64,000 nucleotides of DNA from contig NZ_CP065592.1 of NCBI RefSeq assembly GCF_016025255.1, positions 2,126,122 through 2,190,121 on the forward strand. The letters are read 5' to 3'. Shown here piece by piece: positions 35,201 through 43,123 of the stretch. Numbering within the stretch: position 1 is the stretch's first letter; each line of letters starts with the position of its first letter. The notes under the pieces are model-generated. The model saw nothing but the letters and a program-made list of their open reading frames with translations. It ran no database searches and was not told the origin of the DNA. A program made the position numbers and the translations under genes. Source of the stretch: Sphingosinicella flava (GTDB taxonomy: Bacteria > Pseudomonadota > Alphaproteobacteria > Sphingomonadales > Sphingomonadaceae).

Positions 35201-36884
35201 CCTCGTCGAGCGCGGAGGGCTGTTCCTCCAGCACGCGGAAGCCGAAATTTTCGAACACCGGCACTGCGTCCGACAGCGGAATGACGCTGCCCAACCGGTA
35301 TGTCTTGAGGCGCAGCTGGTGCGGCTGGTCGCATGCGCCGTTGTAAAGGCGGGCGTCGCGCGCGCCTTCGCGGGAAAGGCCAGCGAGGCGCAATATGTCT
35401 TCCGCCGCATCGTCCGCCAACGTGCGGGCGCGGTAGGTTTCGGGGAAGGCGTTAACGTAGCCCAGGGCGAGACGGGTGGCACGCGCGGGACCGACCTTCG
35501 CGCCCAGCGCTTCCTCGACCGAGGGTTCCCAGCCGCGCACCATCATGTTGAGGCGCGCGTCGAGCGCGGCGGCGTCCGGCATCGCCGATCCCATGTCGAC
35601 ATCGAGCGTATAGCGGATGAGGGCGAGATCGCCGTCGCCCAGTTCGACCGACCAGCTCGAAATCGTACCGCTCGCTGCCTGCTCGATCATGCGGCCGATG
35701 GCGTTGCGCCGCGCCGTCGACAATTCCTCGCGCGGGAGCCAGACGAAGGCGAAGAGATGGCCCTTGAGGATGCTTTGGAGGAGAAGCATGATCGGGCGCG
35801 GCCGGTCGGCGAGCGACATCGCGGTCGCAATCAATTCTTTTACCGCGTCGAAGCGCAGGCTGACCAGCAGATCCCGCGGCAGCGAAGCGACGGCATGGCG
35901 CAATGCCTTGCCGGCATGTCCCTTCGGATCGAAGCCGAATTCCTGCTCCAGCCTGTCGAGACGGCGGCGCAGCACTGGCACTTGTTCGGACGGCGCGCGC
36001 AGCGCCTGGCTGGTCCAAAGGCCCGCATGCACGCCGATCGCGGCGATCTGGCCACCCTCGCGGACTGGCAGGATGACGAGGTCCAGCGGCACGCGGCGGT
36101 GAACCGGTGAGATGCGGTCCGCCTTGGCGATCAGCGGCGCCGTTCCGCCATTTTCGAAATAGGCGATGGCGGCGGCGCAGCTCTGGCTGTCCCACAGGTC
36201 GGCGCCAGGCAATGCGGCAAGGCCGAGCTGGCCGGACGGCTCCCGGCCGCAATGCTCGACCTGATAGGCAAGGAGGGTGAAGGCGCCGTCCGCGAACCAG
36301 TGGAGAAGGGCGGCACCTTCCTCGTCGGACAGGGCTTCGGCATCGCCCCGCATCCGATCCTGCAGCTTCTGCCAGTCGCTCACCGCCGCCCGCACGTCGG
36401 CAAGCACGCGGTGCAGGTCGGCGACGAGATCGCGGCGTCCGCGCGCGTCGGTGCGGTCCGTTTCCAGATACATAACGGACTCGCGCCGGTGCTTGTCCTC
36501 GCAGAACGGCTCGACGCTGGTGAGCAGACCCTCTTCGTCGCGTTCGACGCAGACGACGGGATGGAGCAGGCGGTGGACGATCAGCCCGCGGGCTGCAATC
36601 GCCGCGGCCACGGAATCGACGAGGAACGGCATATCGTCGTTAACGATGACGATGCGCATCCGCCGCTGCCCCACTTCGCCGCCGAGCGATTCCAGGTTGA
36701 CGAGGGCGGCGCCGGGGGGGCGGCGCGACGCAGCGGCGGCGACGAAAGCGGCGGCGTCCTCGACGGCTTCCCCGTCCAGGCCGCTGACCTCACCGGGAAG
36801 CGCGCCATCCACCAGCGCGGCCTGGAAGGCATTGAGGATCGACGGGTCGACGGCTTTGTCCGCGCCCTTGCTGTTCGACGTCAT
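32223..36884 (-). CDS. gdh: NAD-specific glutamate dehydrogenase, large (1550-residue) class
   Basis: Protein of about 1553 residues, the size of the L180-type NAD-GDH of Streptomyces and Caulobacter. Regulatory ACT-like N-terminal regions precede the catalytic core, which includes GAKGGFYPKQLPP (about residue 800; substrate-binding Lys) and VVGCGDMSGDVFGNGML (dinucleotide binding). It oxidatively deaminates glutamate to 2-oxoglutarate and ammonia, supporting growth on amino acids. The ATG at 36884 (MTSNSKG) was chosen because a GGAG lies upstream; another ATG is 13 codons upstream. Confidence 0.95.
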   Translation of the reverse strand: MTSNSKGADKAVDPSILNAFQAALVDGALPGEVSGLDGEAVEDAAAFVAAAASRRPPGAALVNLESLGGEVGQRRMRIVIVNDDMPFLVDSVAAAIAARGLIVHRLLHPVVCVERDEEGLLTSVEPFCEDKHRRESVMYLETDRTDARGRRDLVADLHRVLADVRAAVSDWQKLQDRMRGDAEALSDEEGAALLHWFADGAFTLLAYQVEHCGREPSGQLGLAALPGADLWDSQSCAAAIAYFENGGTAPLIAKADRISPVHRRVPLDLVILPVREGGQIAAIGVHAGLWTSQALRAPSEQVPVLRRRLDRLEQEFGFDPKGHAGKALRHAVASLPRDLLVSLRFDAVKELIATAMSLADRPRPIMLLLQSILKGHLFAFVWLPREELSTARRNAIGRMIEQAASGTISSWSVELGDGDLALIRYTLDVDMGSAMPDAAALDARLNMMVRGWEPSVEEALGAKVGPARATRLALGYVNAFPETYRARTLADDAAEDILRLAGLSREGARDARLYNGACDQPHQLRLKTYRLGSVIPLSDAVPVFENFGFRVLEEQPSALDEGRIGYIHDFLLEMQGGGDAGEVLARAASVEKAIAAVLEGEAENDVFNQLLVAAALDRRDVVLFRAWFRYLRQTGLSYSMQTVVDALRKAPAVTKGMIALFDALHDPRVSGDRVQAAGEAEAAITAGLASVAAIDDDRILRMFRSVVMATLRTNAFAAASREALAFKLDSSLIPGLPAPVPWREIWVYSPRVEGIHLRGGPVARGGLRWSDRRDDFRTEILGLMKAQVVKNAVIVPTGAKGGFYPKQLPPVSDRDAWFAEGTESYRIFIRSLLSVTDNIVEGKVVHPEGVTIRDDDDPYFVVAADKGTATFSDVANAISAAHHFWLGDAFASGGSQGYDHKAMGITAKGAWVSVQRHFAEMGVDVQTQSINVVGCGDMSGDVFGNGMLLSKAIKLVAAFDHRHIFLDPDPDPAKSWDERARMFQLPRSSWEDYDKALISKGGGVFARTLKSIPLTPEVKAALGIEADELTPADLISAILKSPADLIWFGGIGTYIKASTQNNAEVGDPGNDGLRVNASELRAKAVGEGANLGVTQAARIEFSARGGRINTDFIDNSAGVDCSDNEVNIKIPLNREMAEGRLAEADRNALLAAMTDAVAHLVLEDNRLQTLALSIAERGGAAALPAFVRAIEILEEAGRLNRKVEGLDTNENLLRRAQDNRGLTRPELAVLLSTSKMALQAAIERGNLAEDPTMEGDLMAAFPPLMQEKHPQAIREHRLRCEIIATKVANRFVNRMGILAPFALTEEEGASWAQAAAAFVAAERLFDMPRLWADIDTLAVPEAVRLALFDEAAKALRFHVSDIIRCTAPDALPGEMVAMLEPGLKKLDAAVNDLLRDEARGQAGALHERIAAPGVPADIVDRIVRLFEMNGGVGIAALGQRQGVDEVALTQAYTKLGEALGLDWAQSAANRFHATDQWERLLTAGLARDFEQLRLDFLERGGKDPHLAVDKWVSTHAARIEQFRHLVDRARTASVTTSAMLAQIATQARVLLAR

Positions 36885-37019
36885 ACAGGTCCGCTCCAGG
36901 CGCGCACGGCATTTCGCCGCCATGCGCTTTGTCGCTCGCGCCTATAGCCCTGCGATGCTGGACGGGGCAAGGCGACGCGCCGGGAAAAGAAGCGAAATAT
37001 TCAGGCCGGGCGCAGGCCG

Positions 37020-37622
37020 TCAGGCATGCTGAAAGGGCTGGGCTGCCCACACTTCCTCGGCCGCGAACCGGCTGCCGCCGTTCATCGCCTGGTCGATTTC
37101 CAATGCCAAGGTGATGGTCGCCGCATTGTCCGCGACCTCCTTGGAATTGATGACTCCATAGAGTGCCGTCACCCGGCCTTCGCCGTCGGCGATCGGCATC
37201 AATATGCCGCGATAGAGGGTTGATCCGCCCTTGCCGTTGGCCAGTTCCGCCTCGAAGCCGACCGGCGTTTCGCTTTCGACGATCAGCGCATAATGAGCGG
37301 CAAGGCGCGCGAGCAGAGGCTCGCCCGTGATACCGAAGGCATGGCTCAGTTTTTTCCCAACATAACGCAGCACCGGCGCATCGGCGCCGTCGCAGAAATC
37401 GAGGATCAGGCTGTAAGGCGCGAATTCGTCGGAGCGCTCACCGAGCAAGCTGGCGAGCGTCGGGCAGCCTTGGCCGCCGCGCGCGGAAACCCAGCGCTCA
37501 TGCGCGCGCAGGTGCAACCGCCGTTCGTCCATGCCGCCGCCCAGCAGCGCGTCAATCCCGCCGCTTGCCTCCGCTTCATCGACGGGAAGCCATTCTTCCT
37601 CGAACGTCAATAATGCGTCCAT
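37020..37622 (-). CDS. PAS-like domain protein of unknown function
   Basis: Protein of 200 residues. The central part, about residues 60-185 (LILDFCDGADAPVLRYVGKKLSHAFG..., ILMPIADGEGRVTALYGVIN), resembles a PAS_5-type sensory fold: a short hydrophobic sheet with a flexible helix that could hold a ligand. The N-terminal acidic stretch is unlike known domains. No signalling output domain is fused. Homologues in sphingomonads are usually called PAS-containing hypothetical proteins, so the function is uncertain. Confidence 0.6.
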   Translation of the reverse strand: MDALLTFEEEWLPVDEAEASGGIDALLGGGMDERRLHLRAHERWVSARGGQGCPTLASLLGERSDEFAPYSLILDFCDGADAPVLRYVGKKLSHAFGITGEPLLARLAAHYALIVESETPVGFEAELANGKGGSTLYRGILMPIADGEGRVTALYGVINSKEVADNAATITLALEIDQAMNGGSRFAAEEVWAAQPFQHA

Positions 37623-37701
37623 TTGCCCACCCCACGACTGGTCTGCGGCGGCTTTACAGGCGGGGGGTTTAGAAAGGGTAACCGCAGCCTCTTGAGGATG
37701 C

Positions 37702-37730
37702 TTGTCTTTGCCCGCAGCCGCTGATAGAGC
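37702..37730 (+). promoter_or_regulatory. candidate promoter for tRNA-Thr
   Basis: TTGTCT (37702-37707) and TAGAGC (37725-37730) are separated by 17 bases, 22 bases before the tRNA. The same -10-like hexamer occurs in the siderophore-receptor promoter. The -35 match is moderate. Confidence 0.4.
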
Positions 37731-37752
37731 GCGCGCTTCCGAATATGGAAAT

Positions 37753-37828
37753 GCCGCTTTAGCTCAGCTGGTAGAGCACATCATTCGTAATGATGGGGTC
37801 AGGTGTTCGAGTCACCTAAGCGGCACCA
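37753..37828 (+). tRNA. tRNA-Thr (anticodon CGT)
   Basis: A complete 76-base cloverleaf with an encoded CCA. The acceptor arm is GCCGCTT/AAGCGGC, the D-arm is GCTCAGCTGGTAGAGC and the anticodon stem is CATCA/TGATG around TTCGTAA. The T-arm is AGGTG-TTCGAGT-CACCT. Anticodon CGT reads ACG threonine codons. No repeat of its 3' end is apparent nearby, so I see no sign of an integrated element. Confidence 0.97.
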
Positions 37829-38014
37829 CTTCCTGAAAATTGACGTCAGTTGAGCCGCGCCTTCAATAATGGCTGCATAGCTCATCACGCCTTGGCGGGC
37901 ATACCGGAGATGAGGAAGGCGAAGTCGCGGGCTTCTTTGAAAAGCTGATGCGGCTGTGCCCTTGGCAACCGGAGGTGGAGGTTCTAGGAAGGGCGCGCCG
38001 GCGGGACACGATCC

Positions 38015-38210
38015 TTGCCGGTTAGACGTGCCGGTACCGGGAACGCAGGAGGGCGCCAGCCGCCCGATCTGAGGCTATCCCTGTAACTGTGAGCGGCGAG
38101 CATCGTGCGCCTGCGGATTCCTGAAGAGGAAGGCTGCTGCCACTGGGGCGATGTCCCCGGGAAGGCGTGCGCGATGCGATGACCCGTGAGCCAGGAGACC
38201 GACCGGCGCG
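38015..38210 (+). promoter_or_regulatory. cobalamin (B12) riboswitch
   Basis: Conserved B12 aptamer pieces occur in order: CCGGGAACGCAGG near 38037, CCCTGTAACTGT (38079-38090), CGGCGAGC, GCCACTG (38139-38145), GGGAAGGCG (38159-38167) and GAGCCAGGAGACC (38188-38200). The last two are the hallmark 3' core (the B12 box). It lies 186 bases before btuB on the same strand, so adenosylcobalamin should reduce receptor expression. The sequence between it and the start codon (38211-38395) holds the expression platform; I see no other gene there. Confidence 0.93.
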
Positions 38211-38395
38211 TGTCGCTCTCGCTTTGGCTCAGGGATTGGCCGGGGCACGGGACTTCTCGTTCGAGCGACGAATGAGTGCGGCGGGGGCCGCACCGGACGA
38301 CCGGCGGGCCTTTCGTCCGTTCGCCGGGGCGACCGGCTGTGCATGATGCACGGATGCTCCCTGCCGATGTCGCACGGACGTTTGGGGATGTCTCG

Positions 38396-40306
38396 ATGAA
38401 GATTGTCTATGTTTCCACCGCCGCGATCGCGGCGTTTCTCGCTGCTGCGCCGGCCTTCGCGGACGATGGGGAGATCATCGTTACCGCCACGCGGAGCGGC
38501 GACGGGATTGAACGCAACACTTATGGCGGTTCCGTCACCGTCATCGACGCAGAGGCGCTGCAGGACCGCCAGGTGCGCCAGATTTCCGACGTGCTGCGCG
38601 ATGTGCCCGGCGTGTCGGTCAGCCGGTCGGGCGCGGTCGGCGGCCTCACGCAGATCCGCTTGCGCGGCGGCGAGGCGAACCATACGCTCATCCTGATCGA
38701 TGGCATCGAGGCCGCTGATCCCTATCGCGGCGGCGAACTCGATTTCGCGACCCTGATCGCCGATGAAGCCGCGCGCATCGAAATCCTGCGCGGGCAGCAG
38801 AGCGCGCTTTACGGATCGGACGCCATCGGCGGCGTCGTTCACTATATCACGGCGAGCGGCGCGGAGGCGCCGGGCGTGCGGGGCCGCCTGGAAGGCGGCA
38901 CGTTCGGCTCGGTCGGCGGGGCGGCGCGCGCCGGCGGCGTAGCTGGCGGGCTCGATTATGTCGTCCAGGGAGCATTCGACGTCACGGACGGCACGCCCTC
39001 GGCGCGGAACGGCACGCGCGATCTGGATGCGGCATCGACCGCGCTTTCCACCAAGCTCGCTTACACGGCCACGCCCGATCTGCGGCTGAAGGCGGTGCTC
39101 CGCTACGCTCGGACCGACGCGGAAGTGAATAGGGAAGATGGGGATTTCGCATCCCCGACCTATGGCCTCATCATCGACACGGACGACGAATATACCAACC
39201 GCGCCTGGTACGGCCTTGTCGGCGGCGAATTCGATATGCTGGACGGACGCTGGACCCACGGCCTGACCGCCCAGTTCAACGATACGCGTCGTGAAGATCG
39301 CGACGGCGATGGTCCCACCTTTTCGACCAAGGGCGGCCGCATCAAAGGATCGTATGACAGCCGGTTCCGCTTCGGCAGCGGCGACGTCCGTCATGTCCTG
39401 ACCGCCGCCGTCGACCTTGAAAGGGAGTCTTTCCAGAACGTCCCGGTGAGCGGTCCGGCGGGCCCGGGCAACCTGAACCGTCAGATCGGCAATATCGGTC
39501 TGGTCGGGCTCTATGACCTGAGCGACGGAGACCGGATCGGATTCGGCGCATCCCTGCGTCATGACGATAACGATCATTTCAGTGACGCGACCACCTGGCG
39601 CCTGCGGGGCAGCGTCCGCGCTGCGGAAGGCCTGTATCTGCGCGCAGCGGCTGGCACCGGAATTAAGAATCCGACCCTCTATGAATTGTTCGCTAGCAAT
39701 TTTGGCACCTTTATCGGCAATCCGGACCTGAAGCCGGAAAAATCGGAAGGATGGGAAATCGGGGCGGATTTCGTGCTCAGGTCCGGAGCGATCCGCCTTG
39801 GGGCGACCTATTTCGATGCGACGCTGAAGGACGAAATCTACGTCCTCTATTCGGCCACGTTCGAAGCGACTCCGGACAATCGCGATACGAAGTCGACCCA
39901 GAAGAGCGTGGAACTGTTCGCCAATGCCCGCCTCTCCCCGGCGTGGCGCGTGGACCTTGCCTACACCTATACGGATGCCAAGGAAAATGGCGCGCGCGAA
40001 ATCCGCCGTCCCAAGCATATCGCGAGCGCGAATGTGCGCTGGCAGGGGCTGGACGACCGGATGGGCATCACCGCGACGGCGCGCTATAACGGCGCCGCGG
40101 ACGAAAGCGATTTCCGGACCTTTCCCGCGACCCTGGTCAAGCTCGACGATTACGTCCTCGTCAATCTGGCGGCCGACTATCGCGTGAGCGATCGCTGGAG
40201 CCTGTTCGGCCGCATCGAGAATGTGTTCGACGCCGATTACGAGGACGTGTTCAGCTACCGCACGCCGGGCCGCGCGGCCTATCTCGGCGTTCGGGCCGGT
40301 TTCTGA
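38396..40306 (+). CDS. btuB: TonB-dependent vitamin B12 receptor (BtuB-like)
   Basis: Protein of 636 residues: signal peptide (AAIAAFLAAAPAFA), TonB box region (EIIVTATRSGDGI), plug with RQISDVLRDVPGVSVSRSGAVGG and IRLRGGEANHTLILIDGIEAADP, then the barrel ending in Phe. The plug and the controlling B12 riboswitch indicate cobalamin as ligand. ATG at 38396 begins the signal peptide. It is followed 12 bases later by a frameshifted membrane gene and a BtuF-like gene. No BtuC or BtuD transporter is in the window. Confidence 0.93.
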   Translation: MKIVYVSTAAIAAFLAAAPAFADDGEIIVTATRSGDGIERNTYGGSVTVIDAEALQDRQVRQISDVLRDVPGVSVSRSGAVGGLTQIRLRGGEANHTLILIDGIEAADPYRGGELDFATLIADEAARIEILRGQQSALYGSDAIGGVVHYITASGAEAPGVRGRLEGGTFGSVGGAARAGGVAGGLDYVVQGAFDVTDGTPSARNGTRDLDAASTALSTKLAYTATPDLRLKAVLRYARTDAEVNREDGDFASPTYGLIIDTDDEYTNRAWYGLVGGEFDMLDGRWTHGLTAQFNDTRREDRDGDGPTFSTKGGRIKGSYDSRFRFGSGDVRHVLTAAVDLERESFQNVPVSGPAGPGNLNRQIGNIGLVGLYDLSDGDRIGFGASLRHDDNDHFSDATTWRLRGSVRAAEGLYLRAAAGTGIKNPTLYELFASNFGTFIGNPDLKPEKSEGWEIGADFVLRSGAIRLGATYFDATLKDEIYVLYSATFEATPDNRDTKSTQKSVELFANARLSPAWRVDLAYTYTDAKENGAREIRRPKHIASANVRWQGLDDRMGITATARYNGAADESDFRTFPATLVKLDDYVLVNLAADYRVSDRWSLFGRIENVFDADYEDVFSYRTPGRAAYLGVRAGF

Positions 40307-40318
40307 GGGAGGCTAGCC

Positions 40319-40857
40319 ATGACCGATCGCGGCAAATCCGAAACCCTGTGGGCCTTCATTCTCGCCGCCACAGCAGTGGCTGGCAGCCTGGCTGCAGCCT
40401 GCATGATGCCATTTGTCGCCATCGCGGTGGTCGCGGCGCGACAATGCGGCGCGGTCCCGCCGTCATGGCGGTATTGGGCGTTTGGGCGACCAATCAGATA
40501 TTGGGCTTCGGCCTCCTCGGCTATCCCTGGACACCCTATGCGCTGGCGTTTGGGGTCGCATTGGGCGCGGGAAGCCTTGCCGCCTTGGTGGTGGCGCGGC
40601 GGGCTGGCCTGACCGGCGCCGGCATTTCTCCGGCACGGGTGGCGGCGGCATCCGGGCTTGGCTTCATCGTTTACGAAACCTCGCTCTTTGCGCTTGCCCT
40701 AACCATCGGTGGCACGGAGACGTTCGCGCCACGCATCGTCCTTCAGATCGCGGTCAATGAGGGGCTTTGGCTGGCGGGGCTATTAGCTTTCTACGCTCTC
40801 CTCCGCCGAACGGCGCCGGGGCGTTTCGGAAGCCTTCCGGCTTTCCGCCTCGCCTGA
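40319..40857 (+). pseudogene. frameshifted small membrane protein of the B12 locus
   Basis: Two overlapping frames read as one protein of about 179 residues if a single base is restored near 40436-40440. The first frame gives MTDRGKSETLWAFILAATAV...VAIAVVAA and the second continues ATMRRGPAVMAVLGVWATNQ to the stop. The joined protein has about four to five transmembrane helices. The break is in GTCGCGGCGCGACAATG, where one G seems missing from a GCG run. It lies between btuB and a BtuF-like gene, so a role in cobalamin uptake is inferred. It could be a sequence error or a real mutation; programmed slippage is less likely. Confidence 0.75.
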
Positions 40858-41750
40858 TGGCGAGACCGCGCATCGTCTCGCTTCTGCCGAGCGCCACCGA
40901 AATCGCGGTGGCGCTCGGCTTTGGCGGCAATCTGGTCGGCCGGTCGCACGAATGCGACTTTCCGGCCTTCGTACAAGACCTGCCGGTCTGCACGGCGACC
41001 AAACTGGAGAAAAGGCTGCGCTCCATCGAGATCGACCGCCGCGTCCAGTCGATCGTCGAGCAGGGCTTGTCCCTATACGAAGTCGACGCCGATCTTTTGA
41101 AGGCGCTGAAGCCCGACGTGATCCTGACCCAGACGCAGTGCGCGGTCTGCGCGGTGACTCCCGACGATCTTCAGGCCGCGCTCGACAGCTGGGTGGGGAC
41201 GAAGCCGATCCTCGTCTCGACCGCGCCCGACGATCTGGCCGATGTGTGGCAGGATTTCCGCAATGTCGCCGTCGCGCTGGGCACGGATGGCGAGGAGGTA
41301 ATCGACGGCCTGAAGGCGAGGCTAGCGTCGATTGCTCCCACGCCTTCGTGCCTTCGCGTCGCGGCGATCGAGTGGATTGAGCCGCTCATGGCGGCGGGAA
41401 ACTGGATTCCGGAACTGATCGGCATCGCGGGCGGCGAAAGCCTGTTCGCGGCGCCGGGCCAGCATTCGCCTTGGCTTGCGTGGGACGATCTCGCTGCCGC
41501 CGATCCGGACGCGATCATTCTCATGCCCTGCGGGTTTCAGATCTCGCAGACGTTGGGCGACATGGGCCCCCTTTTGTCGCACCCGTTTTGGCCGAAACTC
41601 AAGGCGGTGCGGGACAGGCGTATCTATGTCGCGGATGGTCATCATTTCTATAACCGGCCGGGGCCGCGCCTTGTTGAGTCCACGGAGATGCTGGCGGCGA
41701 TGCTGGCAGGTGAGGACAAACAAGGCCAAGGTTGGGTTCGGCTGGTTTAG
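40857..41750 (+). CDS. BtuF-like cobalamin-binding periplasmic-fold protein
   Basis: Protein of 297 residues of the class III substrate-binding fold (BtuF/FepB type). It opens directly with RIVSLLPSATEIAVALG and VGRSHECDFP and contains PDVILTQTQCAVCAV, EWIEPLMAAGNWIPELI and VADGHHFYNRPGPRLV. Unlike secreted BtuF it lacks a signal peptide, so it may act in the cytoplasm, possibly in cobalamin or corrinoid handling. The ATG shares bases with the frameshifted gene's stop (TGATG). Confidence 0.85.
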   Translation: MARPRIVSLLPSATEIAVALGFGGNLVGRSHECDFPAFVQDLPVCTATKLEKRLRSIEIDRRVQSIVEQGLSLYEVDADLLKALKPDVILTQTQCAVCAVTPDDLQAALDSWVGTKPILVSTAPDDLADVWQDFRNVAVALGTDGEEVIDGLKARLASIAPTPSCLRVAAIEWIEPLMAAGNWIPELIGIAGGESLFAAPGQHSPWLAWDDLAAADPDAIILMPCGFQISQTLGDMGPLLSHPFWPKLKAVRDRRIYVADGHHFYNRPGPRLVESTEMLAAMLAGEDKQGQGWVRLV

Positions 41751-43123
41751 CTCTCCCAGCCTCCGCCGAGCGCTAGGAACAGCGCGATCTGGTTGGTGGA
41801 AAGTTGCGCTTCCGACTGGGCCAGGAGGGCTTCGGTTTGGGCGAGTTGCCGTTCGGCGTAGAGCACGATCTGGAAGCTCTCGCGGCCCGCCTGGTAGCGC
41901 AGGCGCGCGATGCGGGCGGCTTCGGCGCCATTGTCGCGGGCGCGGCGGAGGGTCGCGGTGCGCTCCAGTTCATTGGCGTAGAGGGTGAGGGCGCTTTCGG
42001 TTTCGCGCAGGGCATTGAGCCAGGTGCCGTCGAATTCGGCGAGCGCGCCTTCCGCCGAGGCTTCGGCCTGGGCGACGCGGGCCCTCGCGGCGGCGAGGTT
42101 CGGGAAGCTCCAGGAGATGAGTGGGCCAATGCCGAAGCGGAAGGCGGAACCTGAGGCGAGGTCGCCGATCGCGGTCGCGGTGGAGCCGATCGATCCGCCG
42201 ATGCTGATGCTCGGATAGAGGTCGGCGGTGGCGACGCCGACGCGCGCGGTGGCGGCGGCGAGGCGGCGTTCGGCGGCGCGGATGTCGGGGCGGCGGGCGA
42301 GCAGGGAGGCGCCGTCGCCAACCGGGATCGGACTGGTCAGGACGGGAGGCGTTTCACAAGCGGCAACCTCCGCCGGAAATTCGGCGGGGGGTCGGCCGGT
42401 GAGGACGGCGAGGCGATAAAGGGCCGTGCGCCGGGCGGCTTCCAGCGTGGGCAAGGCGGCGCGGGTCTGCTCGAGGAGGGAGCCCGCCTGCGCGGTGTCG
42501 AGGCCGGTGGCGCGGCCGCCTTCGAACAGGCGGCGGGTAAGGTCGAAGGTTTCCTCCTGAAGGGTCAGGGTGCGGCGGGCGACGGCGAGCTGGCGCCCCG
42601 CGCTGCAGGCGTCGGCATAAGCGCGGGCCGTCTCGGCGGCGACGGTGATGCGGGTGAGGTCGTAGGCGGCCTGGACGGCGCCGACATCGGCGCGGCCCGC
42701 CTCGATGGCGCGGGCGATGCGGCCGAAGAGGTCGACCTGGTAGCCGACGTCGAGGCCGGCGTCGTAGAGCGCGCCCTCCTCGCCATCGGCGCGGCCGTAG
42801 CTGGCCGAGGCGGAGAGGTCGGTGGAGGGGAGACGGCCGCTGCGGGTCTCGCGGAGGACGGCACGCGCCTGCCGCAGGTTCGCCGCCGCGATGCGCAGGT
42901 CGGTGTTGGCGGTGAGGGCCTGTTCTACGAGGGAATCGAGGGTCGGATTGGCGTAGAGGGTCCACCATTTTCCGGCCGGTTCGGCGGGGGTGAAAGGTGG
43001 CAAAGTTGCCCCGGCGAAGGAGATTTGGGCCGGGGCGGCGGGGGCCGGGGAGCGGTGGTCGGGGCCGACGGCGCAGGCGGAAAGGGCCAGGAAAGCGAGG
43101 GCGGCGAGGAGGTTGCGGGTCAT
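41747..43123 (-). CDS. RND efflux outer-membrane factor (NodT/OprM family)
   Basis: Protein of 458 residues, a TolC-fold outer-membrane lipoprotein: lipobox LSAC (Cys about 17), followed by AGKWWTLYANPTLDSLVEQAL, and two repeats of the OEP domain (LRIAAANLRQARAVL and the second half near LLARRPDIRAAERRLAAATARVG). It forms the exit duct of the tripartite pump encoded upstream. The ATG at 43123 overlaps the pump stop by one base (TGATG). Confidence 0.93.
   Translation of the reverse strand: MTRNLLAALAFLALSACAVGPDHRSPAPAAPAQISFAGATLPPFTPAEPAGKWWTLYANPTLDSLVEQALTANTDLRIAAANLRQARAVLRETRSGRLPSTDLSASASYGRADGEEGALYDAGLDVGYQVDLFGRIARAIEAGRADVGAVQAAYDLTRITVAAETARAYADACSAGRQLAVARRTLTLQEETFDLTRRLFEGGRATGLDTAQAGSLLEQTRAALPTLEAARRTALYRLAVLTGRPPAEFPAEVAACETPPVLTSPIPVGDGASLLARRPDIRAAERRLAAATARVGVATADLYPSISIGGSIGSTATAIGDLASGSAFRFGIGPLISWSFPNLAAARARVAQAEASAEGALAEFDGTWLNALRETESALTLYANELERTATLRRARDNGAEAARIARLRYQAGRESFQIVLYAERQLAQTEALLAQSEAQLSTNQIALFLALGGGWES

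Noticed and set aside
37753-38395. Genomic island inserted at tRNA-Thr
   Set aside because: No integrase, no direct repeat of the tRNA 3' end, and the following sequence is a normal B12 riboswitch and btuB.
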